This document shows positions 21,128 to 33,465 of a stretch of DNA of 34,458 nt, piece by piece. Made by a program: the position numbers and the translations under genes. The notes beneath the pieces are model-generated. The model saw only the letters and a program-made list of their open reading frames with translations. It ran no database searches and had not been told where the DNA came from. Numbering within the stretch: position 1 is the stretch's first letter; each line of letters opens with the position of its first letter. Source of the stretch: Krasilnikovozyma curviuscula (Eukaryota; Basidiomycota; Tremellomycetes; Cystofilobasidiales; Mrakiaceae). The DNA is taken from positions 1 through 34,458 of the forward strand of contig MVAQ01000230.1 of assembly GCA_014825775.1 (NCBI GenBank). Reading direction: 5' to 3'.

Positions 21128-23860
21128 TTACTTTTTCAGCATCGCAAAGAACGCTCCCTGTGGTAAAGAAATATCACCAGCAGTCTTCTTCATTCTCTCC
21201 TTTCCAGCCTGAAGGAAAATAAATCGCAACGCTGTGTCAGTTCAATATCAAAGCCCACGCTGTCTATTCGTCACTCACTTTTTGTTTACCGAGAACCTTC
21301 GCTTTCCTCTGGTAGTCTCCTCCTCCAATTTTACCATCCTTGAGCACATCCTTTCGGAAAGCTCCCTGCATCTCGGCTGCCACAACTTTGCCTTCGCACA
21401 TGGCCTGCATACGAACTTCTACAGTGCCTCTGGGAATGATCTCCTTCAGCTTGTTTACCCAGACCTTTCCAACCTTGGATTCCACAGACTTATGTACGAT
21501 GAGGACCAGGGCATCAATGACCTTCTTGTTTACCATTAGAGAAAGCTTCCTCATAGGCGCTTCTTCATATGGTGCTTCTTCGTAGTCGAAACTCGCGAAC
21601 CCAGAGCTATGAAACATCAATGGTGGTGATGAAGAGGAGTTTATGTGGTTGGTCAAATATGTTCAAACTCACGTTATGCTCTTCAAAGAGTCGTAGAAGT
21701 CCGTCACGATCTCAGAAAGAGGTAGTCTGTACTTCAAGACAGCCCTGTTTCCTCCCAATTGTTCCCCTTTGGCATGGGATCCTGCACCAGCTGAATCAGA
21801 GTTTGATTTGTTGCCTGTAACGCTCTCGATGGTTCTGTAGTCAGTCTGAGTTCCACGACGGTTTTCACAGAGATCGATGACAGATCCAAGGAAGGATTCA
21901 GGAACGACAATAGTCGCATCAACCATCTACAAGAGATAACGGAGCAATAGATGCAATTAGTCGCAGCAATTTCGGAAGATGAAATTTCTAAGGAAGCTCA
22001 CAGGTTCGAATACTTTGGACCCGTGAGGAAGTCTGTCAGGGAAATCAGCAGGGTTCTCGATGAGATCAGATTTGCCATCTTGATCCTTGACTAAGGGTTG
22101 CAAGAGGGTCAGAAGGTGATTGGTAACAGTAAATTTCCCGAGAGATTTGACAACATACTTATGTAAGGCACCGAGGGAGCGGTTACGATAACTTCAGATT
22201 CGAATTCATCCTCTAACCGCTGTCTGAACACATCCATGTGTAGAGTCCTGGGTCAAAATAAATTCATCAGAAACAATCCAACAGCAAAGGAGAAGAGCGA
22301 CAATGAATTTACCCCAAGAATCCCAATCTACATCCTTGACCAAGCGCTGCTGATGCTTCCTTCTTCACTTCTACAGATCGATCGTTGAGCGCCAGGCGTC
22401 GAATGGAATCTTCTAGTTTCACGTAGTCAGAGTTCTCGATCCTACGAAATATACATAGCAGTGTCAGAAGTGTCAGTCCAACTCAGTTTGGCACCGGTTT
22501 GTCGAACTGAGGACATACGGGAAGAAGCCGGCAAACACCATCGGCGTCGTAGACTTGAATCCTGGAAGTGGTTCGACTGTCTCACCTTGTCGGTGGAAGG
22601 TATCACCAACATGCGCCTCTTGTTCATTCTTCATGTTTGTGATGAGATAGCCAACTTGACCCGCCATCAGAGAACCAGTTGAGACTTCGCCAGGATTCAT
22701 GATTCCACAGTCAAGCACTTCGTAGGATTTTCCCGAATGAGCAGATGTGATTTTATCGCCTGAGACAAGTGTGGAGGGGGTTAATCAACTGACAGAGGCG
22801 ATTGCAAATGACAGAAAACAAACTCACCGATCTTGATCTGTCCGTCCTTGACGTTAACCAAGTTGATGACGCCCTTGTATCGATTATACTCTGAATCAAT
22901 AAGAAGCGCTTTGAGATCACCCTCACGATTTCCTGGTGGCATCGGTATGTTCTCGACAACGGCCTCCAGCACTTTGTCAACATTCAGCCCAGTCTTTGCA
23001 CTAGTCATCACCGCCGTCGAGCCATCGAGACCAAACACCGTCTCAATCTGGTTAACTGTTACTTCGGGACTGGCTGCGGGAAGATCCACCTTGTTTACGA
23101 CAGGGATGACCTCTAGATCGTTCTCGAGCGCAATCTGAAAGACGCTTATTGACTGCGCTTGAATTCCTTGAGTGCAGTCCACCAATAGAAGAGCTCCCTC
23201 ACAGGCAGACAATGATCGGGAAACTTCATATGAGAAGTCAACGTGCCCCTACACTTCAAGACATCGTAAGAAAACCGACAAAGAAGACTATGGAGGATCA
23301 TGCGACTGACAGGTGTGTCAATGAGATTTATGAGGTAGGTCTGGCCATCCTTGGGATATTTGTAGAACATACTACAGGATTGAGCTTTCACTGTGATACC
23401 CCGTTCTCTCTCTACTTTGAGCTAAACAAAGAGTTGAAGGGTCAGTCTCTGGAATTCGAGCTGCTAATTTTCAGCGCTCACCTTGTCAAGTACCTGTTTG
23501 TTGGAAGCTCCTTTTTGTATCGTACCAGTAAGCTCAAGAAGCCTGTCTGCTAGTGTTGACTTTCCGTGCTACAGAAAAAGCCAAAATCAGCAAGAACAGC
23601 GGCTACCAAAGTTGGGAGCGTTTCACATACATCAATATGAGCGATAATGGAGATATTCCTGCAAGACAACACCGGATCAGTCTACTGTTGAACATAAAGA
23701 AAGGATGTGTCACTAACCGTATCCTTTCCGTTGGGAAAGCAGCCATATCAATCGCTGTAGGCGCAGTTGCATACGCCCTACAAAAAGCCCCTACATTCTG
23801 AGGTAAAGCTAGACGGGTCTGAAACCTGAAGGGGACCAGTCTACATGACTTGACTACCAT
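21128..23860 (-). CDS. GUF1: Mitochondrial elongation factor 4 / LepA-type GTPase
   Basis: Ribosome-dependent GTPase that supports mitochondrial translation under stress by back-translocation. Twelve exons encode about 670 residues. The N-terminus [19 protein letters not shown] is Arg-rich, lacks acidic residues and looks like a mitochondrial presequence, ending near CRAYATAP. GTPase motifs: G1 IAHIDHGKST (split by an intron after HID), G2 region [11 protein letters not shown]3 DTPGHVDF, G4 NKVD and G5 TSAKTG. Downstream are LepA hallmarks: [29 protein letters not shown] [24 protein letters not shown] and FEPMVDATI, then the LepA-specific C-terminal domain ([16 protein letters not shown]-type [34 protein letters not shown]). 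The stop is TAA 21128-21130. A 28-residue loop rich in Ser/Gly/Asn around the [14 protein letters not shown] segment is an insertion relative to bacterial LepA. Confidence 0.95.
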
Positions 23861-24128
23861 GAATGTCTTCTAGTCCACCCAAATCTTCAAGTGAGAAGCT
23901 GGAAGTTCAATGCGGCTTTGACGGTCGATGAGAAAATCCATATAAAAAAAGTTTGTTTCCCATTGTCTCCTTGCGCTGAATTGCGGTAGAGGGGAACTCA
24001 GGATAGGATCAAGATAGATTAGAGAACCGCATTTAAAGCTAATATAATAATAAAATGATACAGGATGATAGGCCGATCCAGCGGTATTGTTCGCATTCGC
24101 AAATTACACAAACTATAATAAATACCCC

Positions 24129-26247
24129 TCAAGCATCCATACGGTATGATGAATCAAAGATTGGCCTAGATAGGATTAGATATACTGTCAGATCTTGTTT
24201 GTAATCGCTGAAGATGCAAGAGCGGAACTCACGTCATGTTACACAAACTCTCATCTTCGAACACTCCCAGACCATGAACCTTTCCGAGGATACCAGCAGG
24301 CGCAATAATCTCAATTTCTTCATCATCGAACTCACTGAGTCTTGGACTCTGAAGCGATGGGCTTGATGTTTGGCTGGGGCTGACAGCCATCGCTTGGATC
24401 AACTGGAGCTGCTTTCTAGCCTTGATTTTCTCCAGTGACAACTGGTGGTGGAGGTGCTCGGACACGGTGGAGTGGGATGAGAGGCGAGATGACGAAGACT
24501 TCGTCTTTGGGATGGCGGCAAAGGTGATTTGTGATGTGTGAGCAGCTTCGAGACTGATGGCAAGATTAAGGGTGGTCGCGATCGACGGAGTGATCAAAGC
24601 AACAGACTTCCCTCCCTTAAGGGTGAGCGGTGGAGGAAGAGAACTGAAAGTAGATTAAAGGAGTTGGTGGATGGCAGAGAAACGAAAGAAGGTAGGTGAG
24701 ACTTACGTTTTACTCGTGGGCCTCAGAACTTGTCTCCTCCTTGCAACCCTGTTATAACCGACTGTTCCTCTTGTCATCACCACCTCAAACTTGATCTCCT
24801 CAGCCCCTTCCTCCTTAGTAGCTGAAGTTCTTGCAACCTCAATGACCCACCCCTTCGAGTCATCCTCGCCAGATTCGCCTTGATCAGAAGACTCCGAACT
24901 TGATGGTGATGAGTGCGTGAGTTCAGGTACTGAAGAGATGTCTCCAGGAGAGGGCGAGACACAAATTCTGTTGGAGGCACGTTTTGGAAGAACTGGTCGA
25001 GGGAGCGACTGAGTGTACTGATCTTGTGGTTGTTTCTGCTTTGCCTGACCGGGTTGCTGAGCGAGGGGGAGATTGTTAGATTTGCTGTAAGATGAGGAGT
25101 GGGGAAGATCACGGTGAGTCTCTACGTGGTTGACCTTCACAGGCGAGTGGGATCGAACTAGGGTCGACAAAGGGGGAGCTGAGAGGGTAACAGATGGTGT
25201 TGGAAGTGGTGGAGAATCAGATCGCTTGGCACGCTTCACACTGCCTCTCTTTCTGATAGCATCTGCATAGTGAAGTGAAGAGGAAGAATTGATGCTTGAT
25301 CCGTTGGAGAGTCGTGGTGAATGTTCGGAAGCGGTTGTAGTTGCGATGGATTTCGCGTAGTTGGAAGAAGCGTATGATGAAGCGTAGGATGGTGGGGAAT
25401 AGGTCATCTCGCTTTTCAATTCAAGAGACTCAACTGAGGGTTTCTCAGAGACTGATTCAAGAGGCGCATCGGCGAACCTCTTCGAGTCACGGCATGAGGC
25501 GTTGGAATGCATTGATTGTGTACGACCATCGACATCGAGATGAGTGTGGTCGATGGAATGGTGTCTAGTGTGTACCCTGGCGATACTCGTTGGTGTCAGA
25601 GACCTCATAGAGCTAGCAACGGAGTCCGCTTGACTGAGAGCTGAGAGAGGTCGTGCGATTTGTGACGATAGGTGAGGGCGTCGCAATTGGTGGTGAGGTG
25701 AAGAAGAACGAACATATTGGAGTTTTGGGCTGGAGGAAGAGGAGGAAGAGGAGGAGGTGGTGGAGGAGACTGTGTTCATGTCGGATGGCCGCGTCACCAG
25801 AGCAGGGCGAAGGAACGGAACTGGTGAAGCGTTGTCGCCATTGCGACTTCCAAAGGTCGCTGAGATGCGTGGTGCGTTTATGATCCTCGCAGCTCCATAC
25901 TTGACAGTTTCACTGGGTAGTTCTCTACTCCATGATCTTTCGAGAGGATGTAACGCACCAAAGCTGTCGACCGCTTTACGCTGGATGGAGTGTAGGTGCT
26001 GTTCGGAAGCGGGAGCGGCGACTGTGATTTGAGGGACGCTAAATGTTTTGTTGTGGTGCGAGGGAGAAGAAGGTATCGGGATTTTAGAATTAGAGGAAGA
26101 GTCGAGAGTAGACGATGGGGTCGAAGAGGTTGGTTTGATAAGAGGTCGACGGGTAGTTGGAGCGGTTGATGTGACTGGAATGCCACTCTCCGTCGCTAAT
26201 GGCTTTGAAACCTTCTTCTTGGGCCGGGACAAGAAACCAAATCCCAT
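24129..26247 (-). CDS. Ser-rich, largely disordered protein of unknown function
   Basis: I do not recognise this protein. About 660 residues come from two long exons plus a short predicted third. The N-terminus MGFGFLSRPKKKVSKP is short and basic. Residues about 20-440 are Ser/Pro/Thr/His-rich, with an uninterrupted Ser run after TTSSS and many SP sites, suggesting disorder and phosphorylation. Ordered, charged segments occur near the exon junction (GWVIEVARTS, EIKFEVVMTRGTVGYNRVARRR, KGGKSVALITPSIATTLNLAI) and at the end (EIEIIAPAGILGKVHGLGVFEDE). The unspliced frame would stop at 24229 right inside a perfect GTGAGT donor; splicing to TATCTAG at 24163 would add TPIFDSSYRMDA and end at 24129, which I prefer. 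An in-frame ATG at 26421 could extend the N-terminus by 58 residues, but the chosen start is less arbitrary in composition. Confidence 0.6.
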
Positions 26248-27081
26248 AGTTGAAAATGAACAATGAAAAGGGAGAGAGCAGGTCGAACTGTCGAGCTGGT
26301 GTGATGGATATGAGAAATTGCTGTCAAAAGGGAACTTGGAGTCGAGGAAAAATCCTGTCGAGGCTCGCTGGTCATCGAAATTTCGAAATGGCTGGGGAAT
26401 CTCAAAGATACTGCGCTCCAATGTTCCACGTTCCCTTGTTCTGGCTGGCCCCCCGACAGGCTGGGAGAGTCGAATGGGCCACTGCGAGTGAGACAGTATT
26501 TGACGCAGGATCCCCCTCCCCGCGCGTTCAGCTTTTATGTTGGCCCTCGACGTATAGACGGCGTCCCTCCTGGCGAAGAGTGGAAATGTCAGTACACTAC
26601 AAGCTACGCGGGCTGTTTCTGCACCGAAATACCGGTAGGGTGAGTTCGTAACCTATTAACAATTGAACAAAATTCGATTTCGCGCCGAAATGTAAACGAA
26701 AGGCAAAATAAAATCCAGTCGGCCAGCTGCTTAGTCTGAAAAATGATGGTGAGAGCGTAGCAGTACTACAGAGCTTGTTTCAGAGCTGCTATGAGCGTTC
26801 TCACCCCTTCTCGCACAAAGCATGTCTTCAATTCCCTATCGAGGGCGGCTTTGATAAGGGTCGATTGGTCATGACTTTTGCTGCAGCGCGCTGGGATGTC
26901 TGGTCCCGTAAAGCGCTCGGTGACAATTTTCTCGACCTAACTGACCTCATGCCCATCTCAAGGTTGATGGTCCAAAACGAAATCTGTCAAGCCTCCACCA
27001 GTAATCTCATCTGAAGTTCTCTAGTAGCAAGTAGATCTGTATTTCTGAAGGGACGAAAAAGAAGCAGACTTTCCCCACTCG
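26248..27081. other. Divergent intergenic region, Ser-rich protein / AMS1
   Basis: This 834-bp stretch between two head-to-head genes contains an E2F/SBF-like palindromic element at 26678-26690. The 79-codon frame from 26775 ends before the AMS1 start and resembles nothing known. No RNA gene was recognised. Confidence 0.5.
26678..26690. promoter_or_regulatory. TTTCG-CGC-CGAAA, E2F/MBF/SBF-like element
   Basis: This near-palindromic 13-mer contains TTTCGCGC (fits TTTSSCGC) and, on the other strand, CGCGAAA (fits CRCGAAA). It sits in the middle of a divergent promoter, about 430 nt from one start codon and 390 nt from the other. Function is inferred from motif similarity only. Confidence 0.3.
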
Positions 27082-30000
27082 ATGGCTCCCTCTTATCCTC
27101 AGCTCACGTTTGAAGCTCATCCGAAGCACGTTTCCAAGGGCCTCCTGCAGCAAAGACTGGATGCTTTCTTAGGAGGTAGATATTCAGACTCGAACCTATC
27201 TGCTGTCCTGTTCAGAGATCGAATCGATGGCCCTGACGAAATCAAGCTGGAAGTATGGTCTGCTCCTGGATTGACGAAGCCGTCGTTCGAAGAGGCTATC
27301 AAGAATAAATTCAAGCCAGCTCAGAAAGGAGACAGGTTTGGTCCATCTTGTAAGTCTTTTTCTTTTTGAAGAGTTCTCTACCAATTTCCCTGCTCCTGAG
27401 AACTCTTAACTGACCCAAGATTCTGAATCGCATGGTACCGCATCATTCTAAATCAGGGGTAGGTCACCCTTTTGTTAATCTCTCAATATCATGACCATGT
27501 TCAATAGACTCAGAATTACTTTCTATTCTCTAGACAAACCATTGGTTCAGAGTGACCTTAAATGTTCCAACGTCCTGGGAGAAGTATGAACGAGTTCAAT
27601 GTGAGCCGAGATCTATTTCTGCAAGTTCCTGAGCTCACACTGATGGACTACAACTTCTTTAAGTTGAGTTTGATCCTTCGTGTGAAGGCCTTATTTACAC
27701 CACTGAGGGCCTTCCTCTCCATGGTAAGTACCATTACTCCCCATCACAACCTCACCTAGCTAATCTGACCTTTTGCGTCTCATCTTCAGCTATTGTTGGA
27801 GGCTTTGACTCTCTTCGTAGAGTAGAGTTTGTTCTGGACAAGAAAGCTCGTTCATCGACCTTCCAATTCTACGTCGAGACCTCTTGCAACGCCATGTTCG
27901 GTTAGTACCGTCTTTCAGAGTACCTTGGATCATTTCAGTTGTTTAAAGCTAGAACCACTTTGTTCCTCTAACAGGTAACCAGTTCTCGGATGAAATTGGT
28001 GTACCAGACAATAACAGATACTTTACTCTTGAGTCCGCAGACCTGGGTAGGCCTCGCATACTATCAATATCCCTCTTACTGCTGATTTTGACACCGTTCT
28101 TTGTCCAGTTGCCCCAAATCAAGAAGCATGGGGTCTTATGTGGGATTTCGAGCTTCTCAAGCAGATGTGCCACGAAGGTGACGGTCCTCTTGCCCAAAAA
28201 TCGCTGTACGCCGCCAATGAGATCTGCAACACCTTCAAAGTCTCCGATTCAGAGAAGACTATTGCTGATTGTCGAAAGATTGCTGAAACCATCATCGGTG
28301 AAGGATGGAGAGAACAGGGTGAGATGGTTTACAAGGGGAAGGAAGATATCGCTCAGTTGTGGGGGCTGGGTCACTGTCACATCGATTCAGGTACGGCTGT
28401 CCATTATCCGTTTCCGAGTTTTTAAGAGTAACTCTGGGTTGATCAATAAAACTTTGTAGCATGGATGTGGCCTTTCTCTGTCACTCAACAAAAGGTCGCC
28501 AGAAGTTGGTCGACTCAAGTCGACCTTATGAACAGATGTAAGTCAAGCCTAACTCCACCTTTTGTCATTGAGGGTTCTGACTGTTATACATGTCTTCCGC
28601 CCAATGCTAGACCCAGAACATCGTTTCTCGGCAACCTCTGCTCAGCAATATAAGTGGCTCGAAACTCTGTACCCACAGCTCTTCGAGAAAGTTAGTGCGA
28701 AGATAGCGGAGGATCAGTTCGGTTACATCGGTGGTACTTGGGTGGAGATGGATACCAACTTACCCAGTGCCGAGTCTCTCTGTAGACAGTTTCTGTATGG
28801 CCAAAGATTCTTCACCAGTCGTTTTGGTGCTCCTTGTGATACGTGAGTCTCAGTCGCAATTGCATCAGTCAGACAATGCGCAGAAGCTGACTTAATTCTA
28901 CATTTAGGTTCGTCCTGCCCGATACTTTTGGATACTCTGGACAGCTTCCACAGATTGGTAAGTTTCTAGGGTTTGTTTATCTTACACGAGCTACGAGCTG
29001 ATTGTCACGAGTTCCTTCAGCTCGACTTGCCGGAGCCAAAAACTTCTTTACACAGAAATTGAGCTGGAATAGTATGAACACTTTCCCTCATACTACTTTC
29101 AACTGGTGTGGTATCGATGGTAGTCAGCTCTTGACGCATATGACTCCAGGTAAGCCGATAGCGCTTCCTTCAGTATTGAGTTGATGCAGGGCAGGCATTT
29201 ACTTCCCTCCTCCTTCCACTCCAGTTAACACTTACAATGCCCAAGTAAGAATATACTCTAGAGAGTTGTATGATGTTGGTGCTGATCTGACACTGTGTCC
29301 AACAGGCTAATTTTGACGAAGTTCTTCGTGGTGTTCGCGATAACAAGAACCTTGAAGTCACTGACGAATCTCTCTACCTCTTCGGTAACGGTGATGGAGG
29401 AGGAGGACCAACTCCACCAATGTTGGAAAAGCTACGAAGAATCAGAAGCGTGGCCAACAACAATAGAGAAGTTCCTATTATGAAGATGGGATACCAGATG
29501 GATGACTTCTTTGATGATTTGAGAAAAAAGACCAACACTGGTACCAAGCTCCCAAATTGGTCAGTTTTAATAACTGCCTACCTTGTTTCACTGATGTTAA
29601 CTTGAATACTCTAAACTTAAACACAGGCGTGGAGAACTCTACTTTGAGTTGCATAGGGGAACGTACACTTCTCATGCCTCCATCAAGAAGGGCAACAGAA
29701 AATGTGAATTTTTGTTGAAGGATGTTGAATATCTCTCTACCTTGGCGTCCCTGTACGGCGACAAGTCTTACACATATCCTAAGGAGAAGCTTGATAAAGC
29801 TTGGGAGTCGCTCTTGCTGTGTCAATTCCACGATGTGGTAAGTCTCATCTATTTCTCCACACCTGTGTTCGTCAATATAAAATCAATGCAAAAAACTTGT
29901 CCATTGCTTTCAGCTTCCTGGAAGTTCTATTGCTATGGTCTACGATGATGCAGAGAAATACTACGCTGCCATTCAAAAAGCTGGTGCTGAGATGATCGAA

Positions 30001-32225
30001 GATGTAAGTCGCTACATTTTCTTTCTCAATCAAGTTCCTGTGCTGAGTCGTAGGCGATGGTGGTTTTATTTTCTTGATCAAGGCTCTGTCGGTCCTTCTC
30101 CACGAGTCTATCCCCCTCGATGGCTCTATCTCCATCGCATCTCTCGGCCCACGTCCCAAAATCTTGGCCGTCAACACCATGAGAGTTCCACGACGTGAAG
30201 TTGTCCGTGTTCCTCTTGCCCTCGGAAGTTCCAACGTTGTACAATTGTCAACCGACAAGCGAACGGGATTGGCTCTCATTGATGCTACCTCCTCATCCAT
30301 TGGGGAGGCTCGAGGTTTGACGGCTGATTTGATGCCAGTCCAGGGTGAGTGGACCGCTTTATTCCTGATGAGGAGGTCGATATCCGAGACTGACCACAAT
30401 ATTTCAGCACTTCATCTGGGTGGTGACAACTTCCAGCTCTCCAACGCCAGCATGGAATTTAAGATCAAGGACGGAAGAATTGTCTCTGTCTACGACGTTG
30501 CATTACAACGTGAGCTCATTCCAGAAGGCCAAACTGGTGGACTTGTCATCTACGAAGACAAGCCTACATCTTGGGATGCTGTGAGTACCACGTCGTCCAT
30601 CCTCATTAGGTTCTGTCTTAAACTCACTCTAGACTATTTTCTAGTGGGAGATAGAATACTACCATTTGGAGGTGAGCCATTTTAGCTGCATGGAGAAATC
30701 GAATGTCAACTGATTATACTCTTATAATTTCCCCGGCCACTCTAGACTGCTACTCACTTGAAGTTTGACTCTGTCAGCATTGTTGAAAACGGGCCACTGC
30801 GAGCCAGTTTGGGAGCTACCGTCCTTTGCGGTCAGAGCACAATTAACGTCACCATATCCTTGGATGCGGTTGCTTCCTCTTTGGCGAAGGGCTCAAGAAG
30901 CATGATAAGATTCGATGCCGTCTTGTAAAGTCGTCGCAAATCCTGCTGCTATTTGGCCGTCGCCTAACTCCGACCTTGCATTCTCTATTATTTTCCCCCT
31001 AGGGACTGGCATGAGCGTCACAAGTTCTTGAAGTGTAAGTCGCTGGAGCAAGTAGTAAGAGATGGTGTCTGATGCTAATTTAATCTGATAATTCTAGTTG
31101 AACTTCCGGTTAACATTAACTCTGTCGATGCTACATACGAGACTCAAATGGGAACCATCTCAAGACCCACTCACAGGAACACCTCCTGGGATGCTGCCCG
31201 TTTCGAAGTCTGCTGCCACAAGTTTGCGGATCTTTCAGAGGTGAGTTAGAAGCACGCAGTAATACTCAAAAGGCTCAAACTGATTTGATCACTCCCCCTC
31301 GTGAAGTTCGGATACGGTGTTGCCATTCTGAATGACTGCAAATATGGTTTCGCAACGGAGGGTCAAATCATGCGACTCTCTCTTCTTCGTGCCGCCACGG
31401 CTCCTGATCCGCAACAGGATCAAGGCGAGCACTCCTTCAGCTTCGCCATCTACCCTCACTCCGGTCACTTCTTGCAGTCTGACGTTCCACAAGTTGCCTA
31501 TGCTTTTAACAACCCATTGATCTGTAAGCGGTTTGAGTTTCTCTATGTCAAGAAATCACCAACTCATTGAATTTTCTTCTTACAGTGAGAGCAATCAAAG
31601 GAACATCTTCTGTCGCTTCGTCGCCAGTCGCGTCCTTGATAAACTCTTTCGTCTCGATAGATGGAGCCCCAAATGTGTTCTCAGAGACTATCAAGAGAAG
31701 TGAAGATGACTTTGCTCAATCGGATTCTGGATCTGTCGTCGGCGCCAAGAAGTTGATCCTTCGTCTCTGTTCGTGCAAATTCCTTCTTTGTTATTGTTGC
31801 TTCCAAGACTGATCCTCGACCAATAGATGAGGCTTATGGTGGACATGCTAAAGCTACTGTCAATCTGTATGTACCTATCTGCGCATGAAACTCTCATCGC
31901 GCTGCTTGCTCACATCAGCCGTCATCTGTAGCTCTGGTCTGGACGTGACCAAGGTCTCCCTCGTCAACATTTTGGAGCAAGAAATTGAGACTTTAGAGTT
32001 TTCCACCTCCTCCAAGGGAACATCTGTTGAACTGGACTTCAGAGGGTTCGAGATCAAGACGTTGCTTGTCTCGGCGACTGCGCCAGCTGAATTCAAAGCC
32101 ACCAAACCGTAAGTCTTCACTGAATTTCTCAATTGAGCCAATCAATAACACTTGAATTCATCCAATTCAGATCTTCGGATGGTATCGAACAGGAGTGGGT
32201 CAAAATTGAAAAAAAGAAGTTGTAG
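27082..32225 (+). CDS. AMS1: GH38 alpha-mannosidase (vacuolar/cytosolic Ams1 type)
   Basis: Hydrolyses alpha-mannosides from free oligosaccharides; in yeasts Ams1 is made in the cytosol without a signal peptide and delivered to the vacuole by a selective autophagy route, and no signal peptide is visible here. More than 20 short exons encode about 1,100 residues. Key stretches: [17 protein letters not shown], whose Trp depends on a 2-nt exon; GHCHIDSAWMWPFS with the zinc-binding Hx[32 protein letters not shown] carrying the nucleophile Asp; [10 protein letters not shown]; and CQFHDVLPGSSI with another metal-ligand His. The C-terminal beta-domains contain [31 protein letters not shown] and the tail [12 protein letters not shown]. 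The start ATG 27082 begins a frame typical of Ams1 N-termini ([19 protein letters not shown]). All junctions tested restore family-conserved sequence. Confidence 0.94.
27457..27458 (+). other. Predicted 2-nt micro-exon (GG) of AMS1
   Basis: Exon 1 ends in phase 1 (TCT-T) at a GTAAGT donor at 27350. The next coding sequence, ACA AAC CAT TGG, begins in phase 0 after CTCTAG at 27533. Two bases are missing. The intervening sequence reads AAATCAG-GG-GTAGGT: an acceptor, GG, and a donor. Including GG makes TGG and gives FGPSWTNHWF, the family consensus. Other acceptors in the intron lead to a stop codon. Confidence 0.7.
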
Positions 32226-32528
32226 ACGGAGTTAATGAAATGTGTGTGAAAAGCGAATGAAAACAAACCTCTTTGTAGCTAGCAGTCCCGGCATCAAAAT
32301 CAGTTTATATAAACAGCTTCCCTTGATCAAAATCACAGCGACAACTGAGATATAGAAAGTGCTGGATTACTTCATAAACGCGTAGAAGCTGGCGTCTCCG
32401 CACGTCACACATGAGAGATTGAGTAATGCGCACTTCTTTTCATACTTGCGTCGATCACACGACTCTTTACACTAGAATTGAATAATACCTTGAGGCTTAA
32501 GAGATGAAAGGAAGGCTCTTCATCAATG

Positions 32529-32552
32529 ATATATATATATACATATATATAT
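32529..32552. repeat. AT dinucleotide microsatellite
   Basis: About a dozen AT units run through this stretch with a single AC interruption, forming a potential cruciform-like self-complementary element about 300 nt past the AMS1 stop. Confidence 0.85.
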
Positions 32553-33458
32553 TAGTCTGATCCTGGCTCCCACTAAGTTATGCACATCTTTCGACGTCTT
32601 GAACTCAAAAACGCCAAAAGCAACTCTCGGCGCCGATATCGAGGGCTGCCTGACTGGCTGCGCTGCGAGGTAAAAAGATTGTTGTGCTGATATTGTCTGC
32701 TCATAAAGGTAGAGCGATGCTAAGAGATCGGAGGGAAGTAGCTCAGTGGAACACGTTCGCAGTCAATCTCTCCGAGATGGCGACTAAGGCAGTCAGCACA
32801 TTCTGATCTTCCCGATGCTCATCCCCTCCCCTATACCCACCTCCCAACGAGGCCCGTCATCCACCACACGACTAGTCTCAGCGGGATCAGAAAGGCTGAT
32901 CGGTGGGTGCTAGTTGGTTGTCCTTCGCAGCTCGACGACGGGTCATCCAGCGGAACAATCCTTCCAAGCGGTGACGGGGGCGGGAGAAGATGCACGTTTA
33001 TCAGTCATATAAGTGGCGCGCGGCACAATCTCGCATTTCGGCTACTAATTGTTGTTTACATCGCATCGCAGCAGCAGAAAAGCAATTGCTGCCCAAACGT
33101 GCCTTGGTCTCGGTTGAGAAAGTCGTTTCAATGGCCAACAACTCCAGCGTCCGACAATTGACCTCCAGACCAGAGCGCGTCTGTTTGATCGCCGAATTGA
33201 ATGGTCTGGTTCGGCAGAGGTGGCGCGTCTCTGCGAAAAGTCAGTGCGTTCCCAAAGTCTGGTCACAAAGTATTGTGCGATGGTTGGACGAGGGTCATCA
33301 CTCACTCCTCCAGGCGGCTAGGATGTCTTTGACTCATGCCCGAATCCATTTTTGTATCTAAAACCACTCCCGCCTCAGGAAAAAAAAAGTCGACGGATTG
33401 GGTGAAACCGCCCAGCGCCTAGGCCGCATGCGAACCCGTCCCCACCCATTGAGGCCTC

Positions 33459-33465
33459 TATAAAA
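33459..33465 (+). promoter_or_regulatory. TATA box without an obvious downstream gene
   Basis: TATAAAA lies in the context GGCCTCTATAAAACACAG. Upstream are GCCTAGGC and GCATGC palindromes. A transcript from here would start near 33490 and run through nearly 1 kb with no convincing coding frame. Confidence 0.4.

Noticed and set aside
26775..27014. 79-codon open frame upstream of AMS1
   Set aside because: It ends before the AMS1 start, has no recognisable features and fits chance expectation.
32731..32790. tRNA-like stretch with TAGCTCAGTGGA (A-box look-alike)
   Set aside because: There is no B box with the right spacing, no clean acceptor stem, and no anticodon arm can be drawn.
33131..33361. 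76-codon ATG frame in the right-hand gap
   Set aside because: The protein resembles nothing known, and similar-sized frames occur on both strands here.
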